Below, one piece after another: positions 34,916 to 43,163 of a stretch of DNA of 57,674 nucleotides. A program made the translations under genes and the position numbers. Numbering within the stretch: position 1 is the stretch's first letter; the number at the start of each line of letters is the position of its first letter. The stretch lies in contig JBMZDR010000015.1 in assembly GCA_049614485.1 (NCBI GenBank), positions 1-57,674 on the forward strand, given 5' to 3'. The stretch comes from GCA-2733415 sp049614485. GTDB lineage: Bacteria > Bacteroidota > Bacteroidia > Flavobacteriales > Flavobacteriaceae. The notes under the pieces were generated by a model. It had not been told where the DNA came from. It worked only from the letters and a program-made list of their open reading frames with translations, and searched no databases.

Positions 34916-34975
34916 TTGATTGTGTCAACTGCATCTATTAATTTTGAGAAAACTAATAGCAATAGATGCAGTTGA
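34916..34975 (+). promoter_or_regulatory. CHAT promoter inside a 15-bp inverted repeat that includes the start codon
   Basis: A -33 TTG (34916-34918) stands 20 bp before the -7 element TAATTTTG (34939-34946). The perfect inverted repeat TCAACTGCATCTATT (34925-34939) / AATAGATGCAGTTGA (34961-34975) flanks this -7 element, and its right arm holds the ATG of the CHAT gene (34966). A transcript begun here lacks the left arm; one read through from the upstream lipoprotein gene would fold and bury the start codon. Confidence 0.65.
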
Positions 34976-37629
34976 TTTTAAGAAATGTAGTTTTATATTC
35001 GATATTGTTTTTTTCAATTAGTTTGTTTTCACAAAAAAATGTGGGATTTCTAGTGGAGAAATTCGATATCGATTCCATTTTGAACACAGCCAGTTTATCA
35101 AATAATGAAAGGTCTCAGCTTCATCATAGCTACGCTAGTGTTTTGTTTAATAAAGGGGAAACTGATCAGTCGTACTTTCATTTACAACAAGCAGTTACAC
35201 TTAGAAAAAAAACAGACGATTTAATTTCATTAAAAAAGAGTTTATTCAATCTAGGTTTGTACTACCGACGTGATGATAAGGTGGTTAAGTCTATTCGTGC
35301 TTTTAAAGAATTATCAGATCTTCCTAATGAAGATAGATTAAGGATGAAATCGTATTCAGAACTCATCACATTATATTCTAAAATAGGAGATTATGAAAAG
35401 AGTAAATTATATTTTAAAAAATCTACGGAATATTATATTTCTAAAAAAGATTATAGAAATTTATATAAAAACTATATGCGAATCTCCAAAGTGTACGCAT
35501 CAATAGATAGTAAAACAAATTTTAAAAAAATAATAAAGTATCTTAATAAAGCGGATTCATTAAGTGTATTTACACCTATAGCAAGAAGAGATGAGTCATT
35601 AATTAATTTACGTCTCGGTTATGTGTATGAAGAGGTAGAGAATAAAGAACTGGCAATTCATCATTATGAAAAAGCTTTGAAAATAAGCAGTGAATTGAAT
35701 GATTCTATTTCAATATCGATGTTGAATAACAATATTGCAGATTTGTATTTACAGCATAACGAGTACATGAAAGCTAAAATTAAGCTTGATAATAGTGTGT
35801 TATTTGCGGGGAGTGATAAGGAGTCTATGGCATTAGCATATAGTACTTATGGAACATATTATTTGCAGAAAAACAGGTTTAATAAGGCAAAGTTTTATTA
35901 TGAAAAAGCATTACAACTTCTTGTAGTAGGGAATGATAGTGCAAATTTTGAAAATCCGTCACTTAAAAAATTAGAAATCTTACCTAATAAATTACGTATT
36001 TTAGATTTTATTTCACAAAAGGCTAATTACTGGCAGACACGTTATGAGGTAGATAAAAATGAAGATAATCTGAAAAAAGCATTGCAAGATTATAAATTAG
36101 CAGACCAATTATTAGATGTCATACGTTTTGAAAGTTCTGAAAAAAGGTCAAAATTATTTTGGCGAAAACAAGGTGCTAATTTGTATATAAAAGCAATAGA
36201 AGTGTGCTACCTGCTTAATAATGTTAATGAAGCTTACTTTTTTTTAGAAAAAAATAAAGCGTTATTGCTAATTGAAGAACTAAGTCATCAAAAAGCTCAA
36301 GTCTTAAGTCATTTGCCTCAAGAGTTTATTGAGCGTGATTTTGCATTAACGCAAGAAATTGTTCAAGCTGAAGAAAGTGATCTTTTAAACAAAGCAGATA
36401 AAATATTTGATTTAAAACAAGGCTATGAGCAGTTTAAAGATTCTTTAGCTCAAAATTACCCAGAGTATTCAAAGCTAAGAAAGAAACTTCCTGTTTTGAA
36501 AATCCAAAATCACAAGGATTCTTTTATCAATAAATCGTCTGTAAGTTTACAGTACATCATACATGAAACAAAGGCTTATGGTTTGGTAATTACTGAGCGT
36601 GATTATTATTTATTTAAAGTTCTTAATGCAAAGTCATTACAGCAAGACGTTATTAGGCTTACTCAGCAGCTACAACGTCCATTTGAAACACAAGACGCAC
36701 TTGATGCCTATGCTAAAAATTCAAATTCTATTTTTCAAAGACTTTTGCCTAATGAAATTTTTAATAAAATAAAAGGAAAGCGAATCATAGTTTCAGCAGA
36801 TGGAATTGTTCAAAATATCCCTTTTGAAGCACTCATAACGGACTATGCTAACCCATATTCATATTTAATTAAAACAAATGAACTTAGTTATGTTCATTCA
36901 TTTTCTTACTTAAATTTTAACAAGAAAAAAAGCAGAAGCCCAGAGCATACTTTTCTAGGAATGGCTCCTAAGAATTTTAAAGATGAAACATTGGCTGTAC
37001 TTACTAATTCTATCGATGAATTAAATTACATAAATTCAATTTTTTCTGATAAAATTTACATTAATGAACAGGCTACAAAGTCAAACTTCATTTCAAGTTT
37101 AGAAGATTATAAAATAATACATTTAGCTACTCATTCAGGAGCTAGTGATACAGAAAAACCATGGTTGGCATTTAGTGATGCGAGAATAAATTTAAATGAA
37201 ATGTATGCTACAAAAAATCAGGCCGACCTGGTAGTGCTTAGCGCCTGTAAAACGTCACAAGGTGAAATGAAAACCGGAGAAGGCGTTATGAGTTTAGCAC
37301 GTGGTTTTTTCTTTTCAGGTACCAATAGTGTAATTTCTACGTTATGGAATATTAATGATAAAACTACTTTAGAGATAATGCATTCTTTTTATACTAATTT
37401 AAAGAAAGGAATGACTAAATCAAGAGCCTTACATGAGTCAAAACTGGCGTATTTATCTAAGCATGATGGTACTTTGGCTACACCATTCTACTGGAGTTCT
37501 TATGTTTTAATTGGTGATATGGATACTGTGGTTTTAAATCCAGATTTTAGCATAAACTACATATTTGTTTTGCTTGGAGGTGTAATGATAATACTTTTTG
37601 TTATGTATAAACGCGTAAGTAAACGATAG
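34966..37629 (+). CDS. Secreted TPR-CHAT (caspase-like) protease
   Basis: This 887-residue protein has a signal peptide (residues 1-22), many TPR-like helical pairs (about 50-330: YVYEEVENKELAIHHYEKALKI, AKFYYEKALQLL), a helical linker and a C-terminal CHAT domain (about 540-855). CHAT belongs to the caspase/gingipain clan. The dyad is visible as His723 in IIHLATHSG and Cys761 in VVLSACKTSQGE, followed by GEGVMSLARGFFFSGTNSVISTLW. A transmembrane helix (about 864-881) and a basic tail end the protein, so it should be periplasmic and anchored by its C-terminus. The sigma/anti-sigma genes are divergent. I infer a signalling protease; its substrate is unknown. Confidence 0.87.
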   Translation: MQLILRNVVLYSILFFSISLFSQKNVGFLVEKFDIDSILNTASLSNNERSQLHHSYASVLFNKGETDQSYFHLQQAVTLRKKTDDLISLKKSLFNLGLYYRRDDKVVKSIRAFKELSDLPNEDRLRMKSYSELITLYSKIGDYEKSKLYFKKSTEYYISKKDYRNLYKNYMRISKVYASIDSKTNFKKIIKYLNKADSLSVFTPIARRDESLINLRLGYVYEEVENKELAIHHYEKALKISSELNDSISISMLNNNIADLYLQHNEYMKAKIKLDNSVLFAGSDKESMALAYSTYGTYYLQKNRFNKAKFYYEKALQLLVVGNDSANFENPSLKKLEILPNKLRILDFISQKANYWQTRYEVDKNEDNLKKALQDYKLADQLLDVIRFESSEKRSKLFWRKQGANLYIKAIEVCYLLNNVNEAYFFLEKNKALLLIEELSHQKAQVLSHLPQEFIERDFALTQEIVQAEESDLLNKADKIFDLKQGYEQFKDSLAQNYPEYSKLRKKLPVLKIQNHKDSFINKSSVSLQYIIHETKAYGLVITERDYYLFKVLNAKSLQQDVIRLTQQLQRPFETQDALDAYAKNSNSIFQRLLPNEIFNKIKGKRIIVSADGIVQNIPFEALITDYANPYSYLIKTNELSYVHSFSYLNFNKKKSRSPEHTFLGMAPKNFKDETLAVLTNSIDELNYINSIFSDKIYINEQATKSNFISSLEDYKIIHLATHSGASDTEKPWLAFSDARINLNEMYATKNQADLVVLSACKTSQGEMKTGEGVMSLARGFFFSGTNSVISTLWNINDKTTLEIMHSFYTNLKKGMTKSRALHESKLAYLSKHDGTLATPFYWSSYVLIGDMDTVVLNPDFSINYIFVLLGGVMIILFVMYKRVSKR

Positions 37630-37712
37630 ACAAACTACGTTGTTGTTAGGCTGTTTTTAACTAAAAATAATGTAACTTAGTAACACCCCATAGTAATTAT
37701 AATCAGTTGTAT

Positions 37713-39248
37713 ATGCTTATAAAAGTCTTTGGGAGTGCATTTTTTGGAGTAGAAGCTACTACCATAACAATAGAAGTTGATATTGTTAAAGGTGTAGGAT
37801 ATCATTTAGTAGGATTACCAGATAATGCAATTAAGGAAAGTAATTACAGAATTGCTGCCGCCTTACAAAACAATCAATTCAAGATTCCTGGAAAAAGAAT
37901 AACCATAAATATGGCTCCTGCCGATTTGCGGAAGGAAGGTAGCGCATATGATTTACCCATTGCCATGGGGATTCTGGCAGCGTCAGGTCAGATAAAATCA
38001 AAAGACATTGGAAATTATTTAATTATGGGTGAATTGTCTTTAGATGGAAGTTTACAACCTATACGTGGTGCATTACCTATAGCTATTAAAGCAAGAGCAG
38101 AAGGGTTTAAAGGGTTTATATTACCAAAAAGTAACGCAAGGGAGGCAGCTATAGTTAATGATTTAGAAGTCTTTGGCGTAGATAATATTTTAGAGGTTAT
38201 TAAGTTCTTTGATGAAGGGTTTCAGTTAGAACAGACTATTATAGATACTAGAGAAGAATTTTCTAAAGGCTTAGATTTTCCTGAATTTGACTTTGCAGAT
38301 GTTAAAGGGCAAGAGTCAATAAAAAGATGCATGGAAATAGCCGCTGCTGGAGGGCATAATATAATTCTGATTGGCCCACCTGGAGCAGGAAAAACAATGC
38401 TAGCTAAGCGCTTGCCCTCAATATTACCACCTATGACATTATATGAGGCATTAGAAACAACAAAAATTCATAGTGTTGTTGGAAAAGTTAAAGATGCAGG
38501 TTTAATGACACAACGTCCGTTTCGTAGTCCACATCATACCATATCAAATGTAGCTTTGGTAGGAGGGGGGAGTTATCCGCAACCAGGAGAAATTTCATTA
38601 TCTCATAATGGTGTTCTCTTTTTAGATGAATTACCAGAGTTTAAGAGAGAGGTTTTAGAAGTTATGCGCCAACCTTTGGAAGATAGAGAAGTAACCATAT
38701 CTCGTGCAAAGTTTACAGTAACTTATCCAAGTAGCTTTATGTTAGTGGCAAGCATGAATCCAAGTCCGAGTGGTTATTTTAATGATGGAACAAACCCTGT
38801 GAGTTCATCACCAGCAGAAATGCAACGCTATTTAAGTAAAATATCAGGCCCATTATTAGATAGGATCGATATTCATATTGAAGTTACCCCGGTTCCTTTT
38901 GAAAAATTAACTGAAGAACGTAAATCAGAATCATCAGTAAGTATTAGAAAAAGAGTTACCCTTGCGCGAGAACTTCAAACCAAACGTTTTAAGACATCAA
39001 AAACAGTACATTACAATGCGCAAATGAATGTAAATCAAATAAGAAAATATTGTGTGCTTGATGACGCGTCAAAAGCCTTGCTTAAAACTGCTATGGAGCA
39101 ATTAAATTTATCAGCACGTGCCTATGATAGAATTTTAAAAGTGTCTAGAACTATTGCAGATTTACAAGGTGATGAGTCTATTAACGGCACTCATATAGCT
39201 GAAGCAATTCAGTACAGAAGTTTAGATAGAGAAGGGTGGCTTGGGTGA
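37713..39248 (+). CDS. YifB/ComM-family Mg-chelatase-like AAA+ ATPase
   Basis: This 511-residue protein starts MLIKVFGSAFFGVEATTI, the usual YifB/ComM N-terminus. It has the ChlI-like subdomain (GLPDNAIKESNYRIAAAL), Walker A LIGPPGAGKTMLAKRLPS, Walker B GVLFLDELPEFKREVLE and the C-terminal Mg-chelatase domain (LNLSARAYDRILKVSRTIADL). In naturally competent bacteria ComM is a helicase that promotes branch migration during transformation. I start at the ATG at 37713; a TTG six bases earlier is also in frame. No terminator is evident after it. Confidence 0.93.
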   Translation: MLIKVFGSAFFGVEATTITIEVDIVKGVGYHLVGLPDNAIKESNYRIAAALQNNQFKIPGKRITINMAPADLRKEGSAYDLPIAMGILAASGQIKSKDIGNYLIMGELSLDGSLQPIRGALPIAIKARAEGFKGFILPKSNAREAAIVNDLEVFGVDNILEVIKFFDEGFQLEQTIIDTREEFSKGLDFPEFDFADVKGQESIKRCMEIAAAGGHNIILIGPPGAGKTMLAKRLPSILPPMTLYEALETTKIHSVVGKVKDAGLMTQRPFRSPHHTISNVALVGGGSYPQPGEISLSHNGVLFLDELPEFKREVLEVMRQPLEDREVTISRAKFTVTYPSSFMLVASMNPSPSGYFNDGTNPVSSSPAEMQRYLSKISGPLLDRIDIHIEVTPVPFEKLTEERKSESSVSIRKRVTLARELQTKRFKTSKTVHYNAQMNVNQIRKYCVLDDASKALLKTAMEQLNLSARAYDRILKVSRTIADLQGDESINGTHIAEAIQYRSLDREGWLG

Positions 39249-39341
39249 AAATGAAACGTAATGCTAAAGACACAACTGTTACAAAACAAGTGGTTATAAA
39301 AATGCATTCAAATATTAGCACATAATAACTAAAAAAATAGA

Positions 39342-40055
39342 CTAATTGCAAACATCCCAAATAGGGTCCTTCGGTAACGGAGCAGTAATTTGAATTAATT
39401 CTTTTTTTACAGGATGTATAAACTCTAAATGTCTGGCGTGTAGATGTATACCACCATCTTTATTACTACGTTTTGCACCGTATTTTAAATCTCCTTTTAT
39501 ATGACATCCAATAGTATTGAGCTGACACCTAATTTGATGGTGTCTACCAGTCTCTAGATTAATTTCTAACAAGTTGTAATTATCTAGCTCTCTTAGGTGT
39601 TCGTAATGTAAAATTGCTTTTTTAGAACCGTCAACCTCAGCTCTATATGCAGTAGATTTATTATTTTTCGGATTCTTTTTTAACCAATGAATTAAAGTAT
39701 CTTTCTGTTTTTGAGGTGCATTTTTAACAACTGCCCAATAGGTTTTCTGAGCAGTTTTTTCTGCAAACAATTTGTTTAGTCTTGGTAAGGCTTTTGATGT
39801 TTTTGCAAATACAACAATACCAGTAGTAGGCCTGTCTAAACGGTGTACGACCCCTAAAAACACATTGCCTTCCTTCTTGTATTTCTTTTTCAAATAAGCT
39901 TTAACAACGTCTGGTAGTGGTTTGTCTCCAGTTTTATCACCTTGTACCAAATCACCTGCGCGTTTATTGACAACAATAATATGATTGTCTTCAAAAAGAA
40001 CTTGAAGATTATCTTTAGTACTTAGTACTTTGGTATTTTGGTGTTTTGAGTGAAT
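39342..40055 (-). CDS. RluA-family pseudouridine synthase, no standard start codon
   Basis: This enzyme isomerises uridine in RNA. The catalytic Asp is in VVHRLDRPTTGIVVFA, and LLEINLETGRHHQIRCQL and HLHARHLEFIHP are RluA signatures. The first possible TTG (39950) would cut off conserved sequence: translation further upstream gives DNLQVLFEDNHIIVVNKRAG, the normal family N-terminus. No ATG, GTG or TTG lies between that TTG and the panB stop at 40065-40067, which is in the same frame. The only near-cognate codon upstream of the conserved domain is an ATT at 40053-40055, used here (237 aa). A fusion by stop readthrough or a sequence error are alternatives. The target RNA is not readable. Confidence 0.8.
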   Translation of the reverse strand: MHSKHQNTKVLSTKDNLQVLFEDNHIIVVNKRAGDLVQGDKTGDKPLPDVVKAYLKKKYKKEGNVFLGVVHRLDRPTTGIVVFAKTSKALPRLNKLFAEKTAQKTYWAVVKNAPQKQKDTLIHWLKKNPKNNKSTAYRAEVDGSKKAILHYEHLRELDNYNLLEINLETGRHHQIRCQLNTIGCHIKGDLKYGAKRSNKDGGIHLHARHLEFIHPVKKELIQITAPLPKDPIWDVCN

Positions 40056-40064
40056 ACCAGTTTT

Positions 40065-40883
40065 TTAATATTGTTCGTCTTTGTTCGGAAAATCTACAGA
40101 CTTAACATCGGTGCAGTACTGTGCAATTGCTGAGGTCATATCTTCATACAAGTTCATGTAACGTCTTAAAAAACGCGGATTGAACTCATGCGTCATTCCT
40201 ACCATATCATGAGTAACTAATACTTGCCCATCAACACCGTTTCCAGCACCAATACCAATTACAGGAATAGTTAAACTATCTGCAACTTCTTTAGCTAATT
40301 TTGCAGGGACTTTTTCTAATACTAAAGCAAAACAACCTAATTTTTCAAGCATTAAAGCATCTTTTTTTAACTTTTCAGCTTCTTCTTCTTCTTTTGCTCT
40401 AACGGTATATGTTCCAAACTTATAAATTGATTGCGGTGTCAACCCTAAATGAGCCATTACTGGTATACCAGCATTTAAAATACGCTTTACAGATTCTTTT
40501 ATTTCTTTACCACCTTCTAGTTTAATAGCGTGACCACCAGATTGTTTCATTATCTTAATAGAAGAGTGTAATGCTTCTTTTGGGTCTGATTGGTAGCTTC
40601 CAAAGGGTAAATCTACTACAATTAAAGCTCTTTTAGCAGCACGTACTACAGAAGATGCATGATAAATCATTTGGTCTAATGTAATAGGTAGGGTAGTTTC
40701 ATGACCAGCCATAACGTTTGAGGCAGAGTCACCAACTAAAATAACATCAGTACCCGCGCCATCAACAATTTTTGTCATAGTATAGTCATAGGATGTCAAC
40801 ATAGAGATTTTCTCTCCATTTTTTTTCATCTCAATTAATGACTTAACGGTTACTCTTTTATATTCTTTTTTTGCTACTGACAT
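40065..40883 (-). CDS. panB: 3-methyl-2-oxobutanoate hydroxymethyltransferase
   Basis: PanB makes ketopantoate, the first committed step of pantothenate and coenzyme A synthesis. The 272-residue protein shows KISMLTSYDYTMTKIVDGAG, ILVGDSASNVMAGHETTLP (metal-binding Asp), LPFGSYQ, IKLEGG, VMAHLGLTPQSI and IPVIGIGAG, all characteristic. Length is normal. The RluA-type synthase gene follows nine bases after its stop codon in the same frame, and the two probably share an mRNA. Confidence 0.97.
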   Translation of the reverse strand: MSVAKKEYKRVTVKSLIEMKKNGEKISMLTSYDYTMTKIVDGAGTDVILVGDSASNVMAGHETTLPITLDQMIYHASSVVRAAKRALIVVDLPFGSYQSDPKEALHSSIKIMKQSGGHAIKLEGGKEIKESVKRILNAGIPVMAHLGLTPQSIYKFGTYTVRAKEEEEAEKLKKDALMLEKLGCFALVLEKVPAKLAKEVADSLTIPVIGIGAGNGVDGQVLVTHDMVGMTHEFNPRFLRRYMNLYEDMTSAIAQYCTDVKSVDFPNKDEQY

Positions 40884-40985
40884 TTTAATACAATTTATAA
40901 AGTGTAAAATTACTAATTTAGTTTAGCAAACTATCACATGTTGTTTAAAAAGAATGTATATATTTTGTTAAAAAGAGATTATAGG

Positions 40986-41029
40986 AATGATAATTGATTA
41001 ATTTTGAGAAAGCGTCTAAAATTATCATT
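40986..41029 (+). promoter_or_regulatory. Promoter flanked by a 10-bp inverted repeat
   Basis: AATGATAATT (40986-40995) and AATTATCATT (41020-41029) form a perfect inverted repeat with a 24-bp spacer that contains the -7 element TAATTTTG (40999-41006). The right arm abuts the ATG at 41030. The geometry resembles the one at the CHAT gene. Confidence 0.5.
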
Positions 41030-41485
41030 ATGAAATTACATATATTACTATTAAGTTTATTGTTTACAGCCATTGGTTTTTCACAAACTGCAGAAGAATA
41101 TAAAGTAAAGTATGCTATTGAAACATTTTTTGATGGCTTTCACCAATCCGATTCTTTAAAAATGAAATCTGTGATGCATCCGAACATGACCTTGCAGAGC
41201 ATTCAACCAAATAAAGAAGGACAACAAACATTAATGAATCAGAACATTAGTGGCTTTTTAAAACTGGTAACACAATATGCGAAAGTTAGAAATTGGGAAG
41301 AAGAATTACTTTCTTTTACGTATGAAATTGACGGCGATTTAGCACAAGTATGGTGTCCCTACAATTTTTATTTAAATGGTATGTTAAGCCATTGTGGGGC
41401 CAATTCATTCCAGTTATTTTATCAGGATAACCAATGGAAATTAGTTTCTATACTAGATACTAGGCGAAAAAACTGCGGTGATTAG
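41030..41485 (+). CDS. Secreted NTF2-like protein
   Basis: This 151-residue protein has a signal peptide (MKLHILLLSLLFTAIGFSQ) and a single NTF2-like cone fold: a first helix YAIETFFDGFHQSDSLKMKSVM, then HPNMTLQSI, YEIDGDLAQVWCPYNFYL and FQLFYQDNQWKLVSILDTRR. It resembles SnoaL/DUF4440-type proteins, which act as small enzymes or ligand binders; no catalytic residues can be assigned. The true start is the ATG at 41030, not a TTG at 40994 that lies just upstream of the -7 element. It converges on sdaA with only five bases between them and no terminator. Confidence 0.75.
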   Translation: MKLHILLLSLLFTAIGFSQTAEEYKVKYAIETFFDGFHQSDSLKMKSVMHPNMTLQSIQPNKEGQQTLMNQNISGFLKLVTQYAKVRNWEEELLSFTYEIDGDLAQVWCPYNFYLNGMLSHCGANSFQLFYQDNQWKLVSILDTRRKNCGD

Positions 41486-41490
41486 TTCTG

Positions 41491-42909
41491 TTAACAGTCT
41501 GCCATGTTAACGGAAATAGCTAAGCCTCCTTCAGAGGTTTCTTTATACTTTAGGTTCATGTCTTTTGCTGTTTCCCACATGGTATCAATAACTTTGTCTA
41601 GAGGTACTTTAACGTGAGCTGGGTCTCTGTCTAGAGCCATTTCTGCAGCGTTAATAGCTTTTATGGCGCCCATTGAATTACGTTCAATACATGGTATTTG
41701 TACTAAACCACCAATAGGGTCACATGTTAATCCAAGGTGGTGTTCCATAGCAATTTCTGCAGCAATTAAAACCTGTGCAGGGCTTCCTCCTAATAACTCA
41801 CATAGAGCAGCGGCAGCCATGGCAGATGATACCCCAATTTCGGCTTGACAGCCTCCCATTGCGGCAGATATTGTGGCATTCTTTTTAAATAAACTGCCAA
41901 TTTCACCAGCAACTAATAAGAATTGTTTAATTTCTTTAAAAGCTGCGTCATGATTTTCTATAGTTAAATAATACATTAAAACTGAAGGTATCACTCCTGC
42001 ACTTCCGTTAGTTGGCGCTGTAACAATACGCCCTAAAGCTGCATTAACTTCGTTAACCGCCAAAGCATAACAATCTACCCATTTTAGGATTTCTCTAAAT
42101 TTAACTTCAGTATTTCTGATGCTTTGCATCCAGTTTTCAGGAGAGTCGTAATCAAAGCTTTTTTTAAGTTTTTGGTGTAAATCAAAAGCTCTTCGGCGTA
42201 CATTTAATCCTCCAGGTAAAAACCCTTCTGAATGGCAGCCAATGTAAACACACTCTTGCATTGTTTTCCATACGCGAAGTAATTGTGTGTCTATTTCTTC
42301 TTCTGAACGTAAGGTTTTTTCATTTTCTAAAACAATTTCTGAAATCTTTTTATCTTCAGTGTCACAAAAATGTAACAGTTCTGTTGCGCGTTGTATGGGA
42401 AAAGGGAACTCTAGTTGATCAATGGTCTCTTCTGCTGTTTCATCATTTTCTTTTATAACGAAACCACCTCCAATAGAGTAAAATGTAGAAGTGATTGTTC
42501 TGTTATCTAATGTTTTTCCTGTAAAAGTTAATCCGTTTGAATGAAACTCTAAAAACTCTTTATTAAAAACGATTTGTTCAATGTTAAAAATCAGAGCGCG
42601 TTCACCATTGAAATCTAATGTGTTGGTGTTTTTAATATTATCAATTATTCCTTGAATATTTTCTACCGGAACATATTCCGGATCGGCACCACTTAGTCCC
42701 AACAGTACTGCATAGTCTGTAGCGTGACCTTTACCAGTTAAGGATAGTGATCCGTATAAGTCTATTTGTATAGATATGATATTGTTGAATTCATTAGTAG
42801 ATTTCAGTTCATTAACCCACCTTTCTGCAGCTCTCCATGGCCCAAGTGTGTGCGAACTTGATGGTCCTACACCAATTTTTAACATATCAAAAACACTTAT
42901 TCTTTCCAT
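41491..42909 (-). CDS. sdaA: L-serine ammonia-lyase (iron-sulfur type)
   Basis: This enzyme deaminates L-serine to pyruvate with a [4Fe-4S] cluster. The 472-residue single-chain form begins SVFDMLKIGVGPSSSHTLGPWRAA, the beta-subunit-like domain. The alpha-like domain has GRIVTAPTNGSAGVIPSVL, AMGGCQAEIGVSSAMAAAAL and LTCDPIGGLVQIPCIERN, which supply the cluster cysteines. Length matches the Gram-negative fused type. It is monocistronic; its upstream gap also holds the first LytTR-type repeat pair, in the orientation of the kinase gene. Confidence 0.95.
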   Translation of the reverse strand: MERISVFDMLKIGVGPSSSHTLGPWRAAERWVNELKSTNEFNNIISIQIDLYGSLSLTGKGHATDYAVLLGLSGADPEYVPVENIQGIIDNIKNTNTLDFNGERALIFNIEQIVFNKEFLEFHSNGLTFTGKTLDNRTITSTFYSIGGGFVIKENDETAEETIDQLEFPFPIQRATELLHFCDTEDKKISEIVLENEKTLRSEEEIDTQLLRVWKTMQECVYIGCHSEGFLPGGLNVRRRAFDLHQKLKKSFDYDSPENWMQSIRNTEVKFREILKWVDCYALAVNEVNAALGRIVTAPTNGSAGVIPSVLMYYLTIENHDAAFKEIKQFLLVAGEIGSLFKKNATISAAMGGCQAEIGVSSAMAAAALCELLGGSPAQVLIAAEIAMEHHLGLTCDPIGGLVQIPCIERNSMGAIKAINAAEMALDRDPAHVKVPLDKVIDTMWETAKDMNLKYKETSEGGLAISVNMADC

Positions 42910-43008
42910 ATAAAAATATTCAAAACTTGCTAAGCTAATTAAAAAACTAATTAATACTAATTTAATTGATTAAGAACTATAAAAAAAAGAATGATGCTGT
43001 TATTTTAT

Positions 43009-43035
43009 ATCCCTAAAAAAAGAGATAGTATCCCT
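43009..43035 (+). promoter_or_regulatory. LytTR-type direct repeat (site 1), upstream of the kinase-regulator pair
   Basis: ATCCCT at 43009-43014 and again at 43030-43035 gives an exact 21-bp period. At the spacing seen at the other sites the -7 position reads TATAATAG (43064-43071), which is not a TAnnTTTG match, so autoregulation is less sure here than at sites 2-5. Confidence 0.6.
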
Positions 43036-43123
43036 AGTTTAAGTGTTTTTTGTTGAAAAATATTATAATAGGAGGTAATGTGCTTAAATGCCTTATCGTC
43101 AGGCTTGATGAATTGGTTATGCT

Positions 43124-43131
43124 TATATTTG
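43124..43131 (+). promoter_or_regulatory. -7 element TATATTTG upstream of the sensor kinase gene
   Basis: TATATTTG matches TAnnTTTG exactly. A TTG at 43105-43107 lies 16 bp upstream, slightly short for a -33 element. Transcription would give a leader of about 25 nt before the TTG start at 43164. Confidence 0.5.
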
Positions 43132-43163
43132 TTAGCGTAAAGTATTAAAAATAAAGTAGTATT

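Noticed and set aside
32757..37629. Type III-E CRISPR-like (Craspase) system
   Set aside because: There is a TPR-CHAT protease and a sigma factor, but no gRAMP/Cas7-11, no Cas1 and no CRISPR array, and the CHAT protein carries a signal peptide.
39251..39325. 24-codon ORF after yifB
   Set aside because: It is short, has no family resemblance, no promoter and no sign of conservation that can be judged here.
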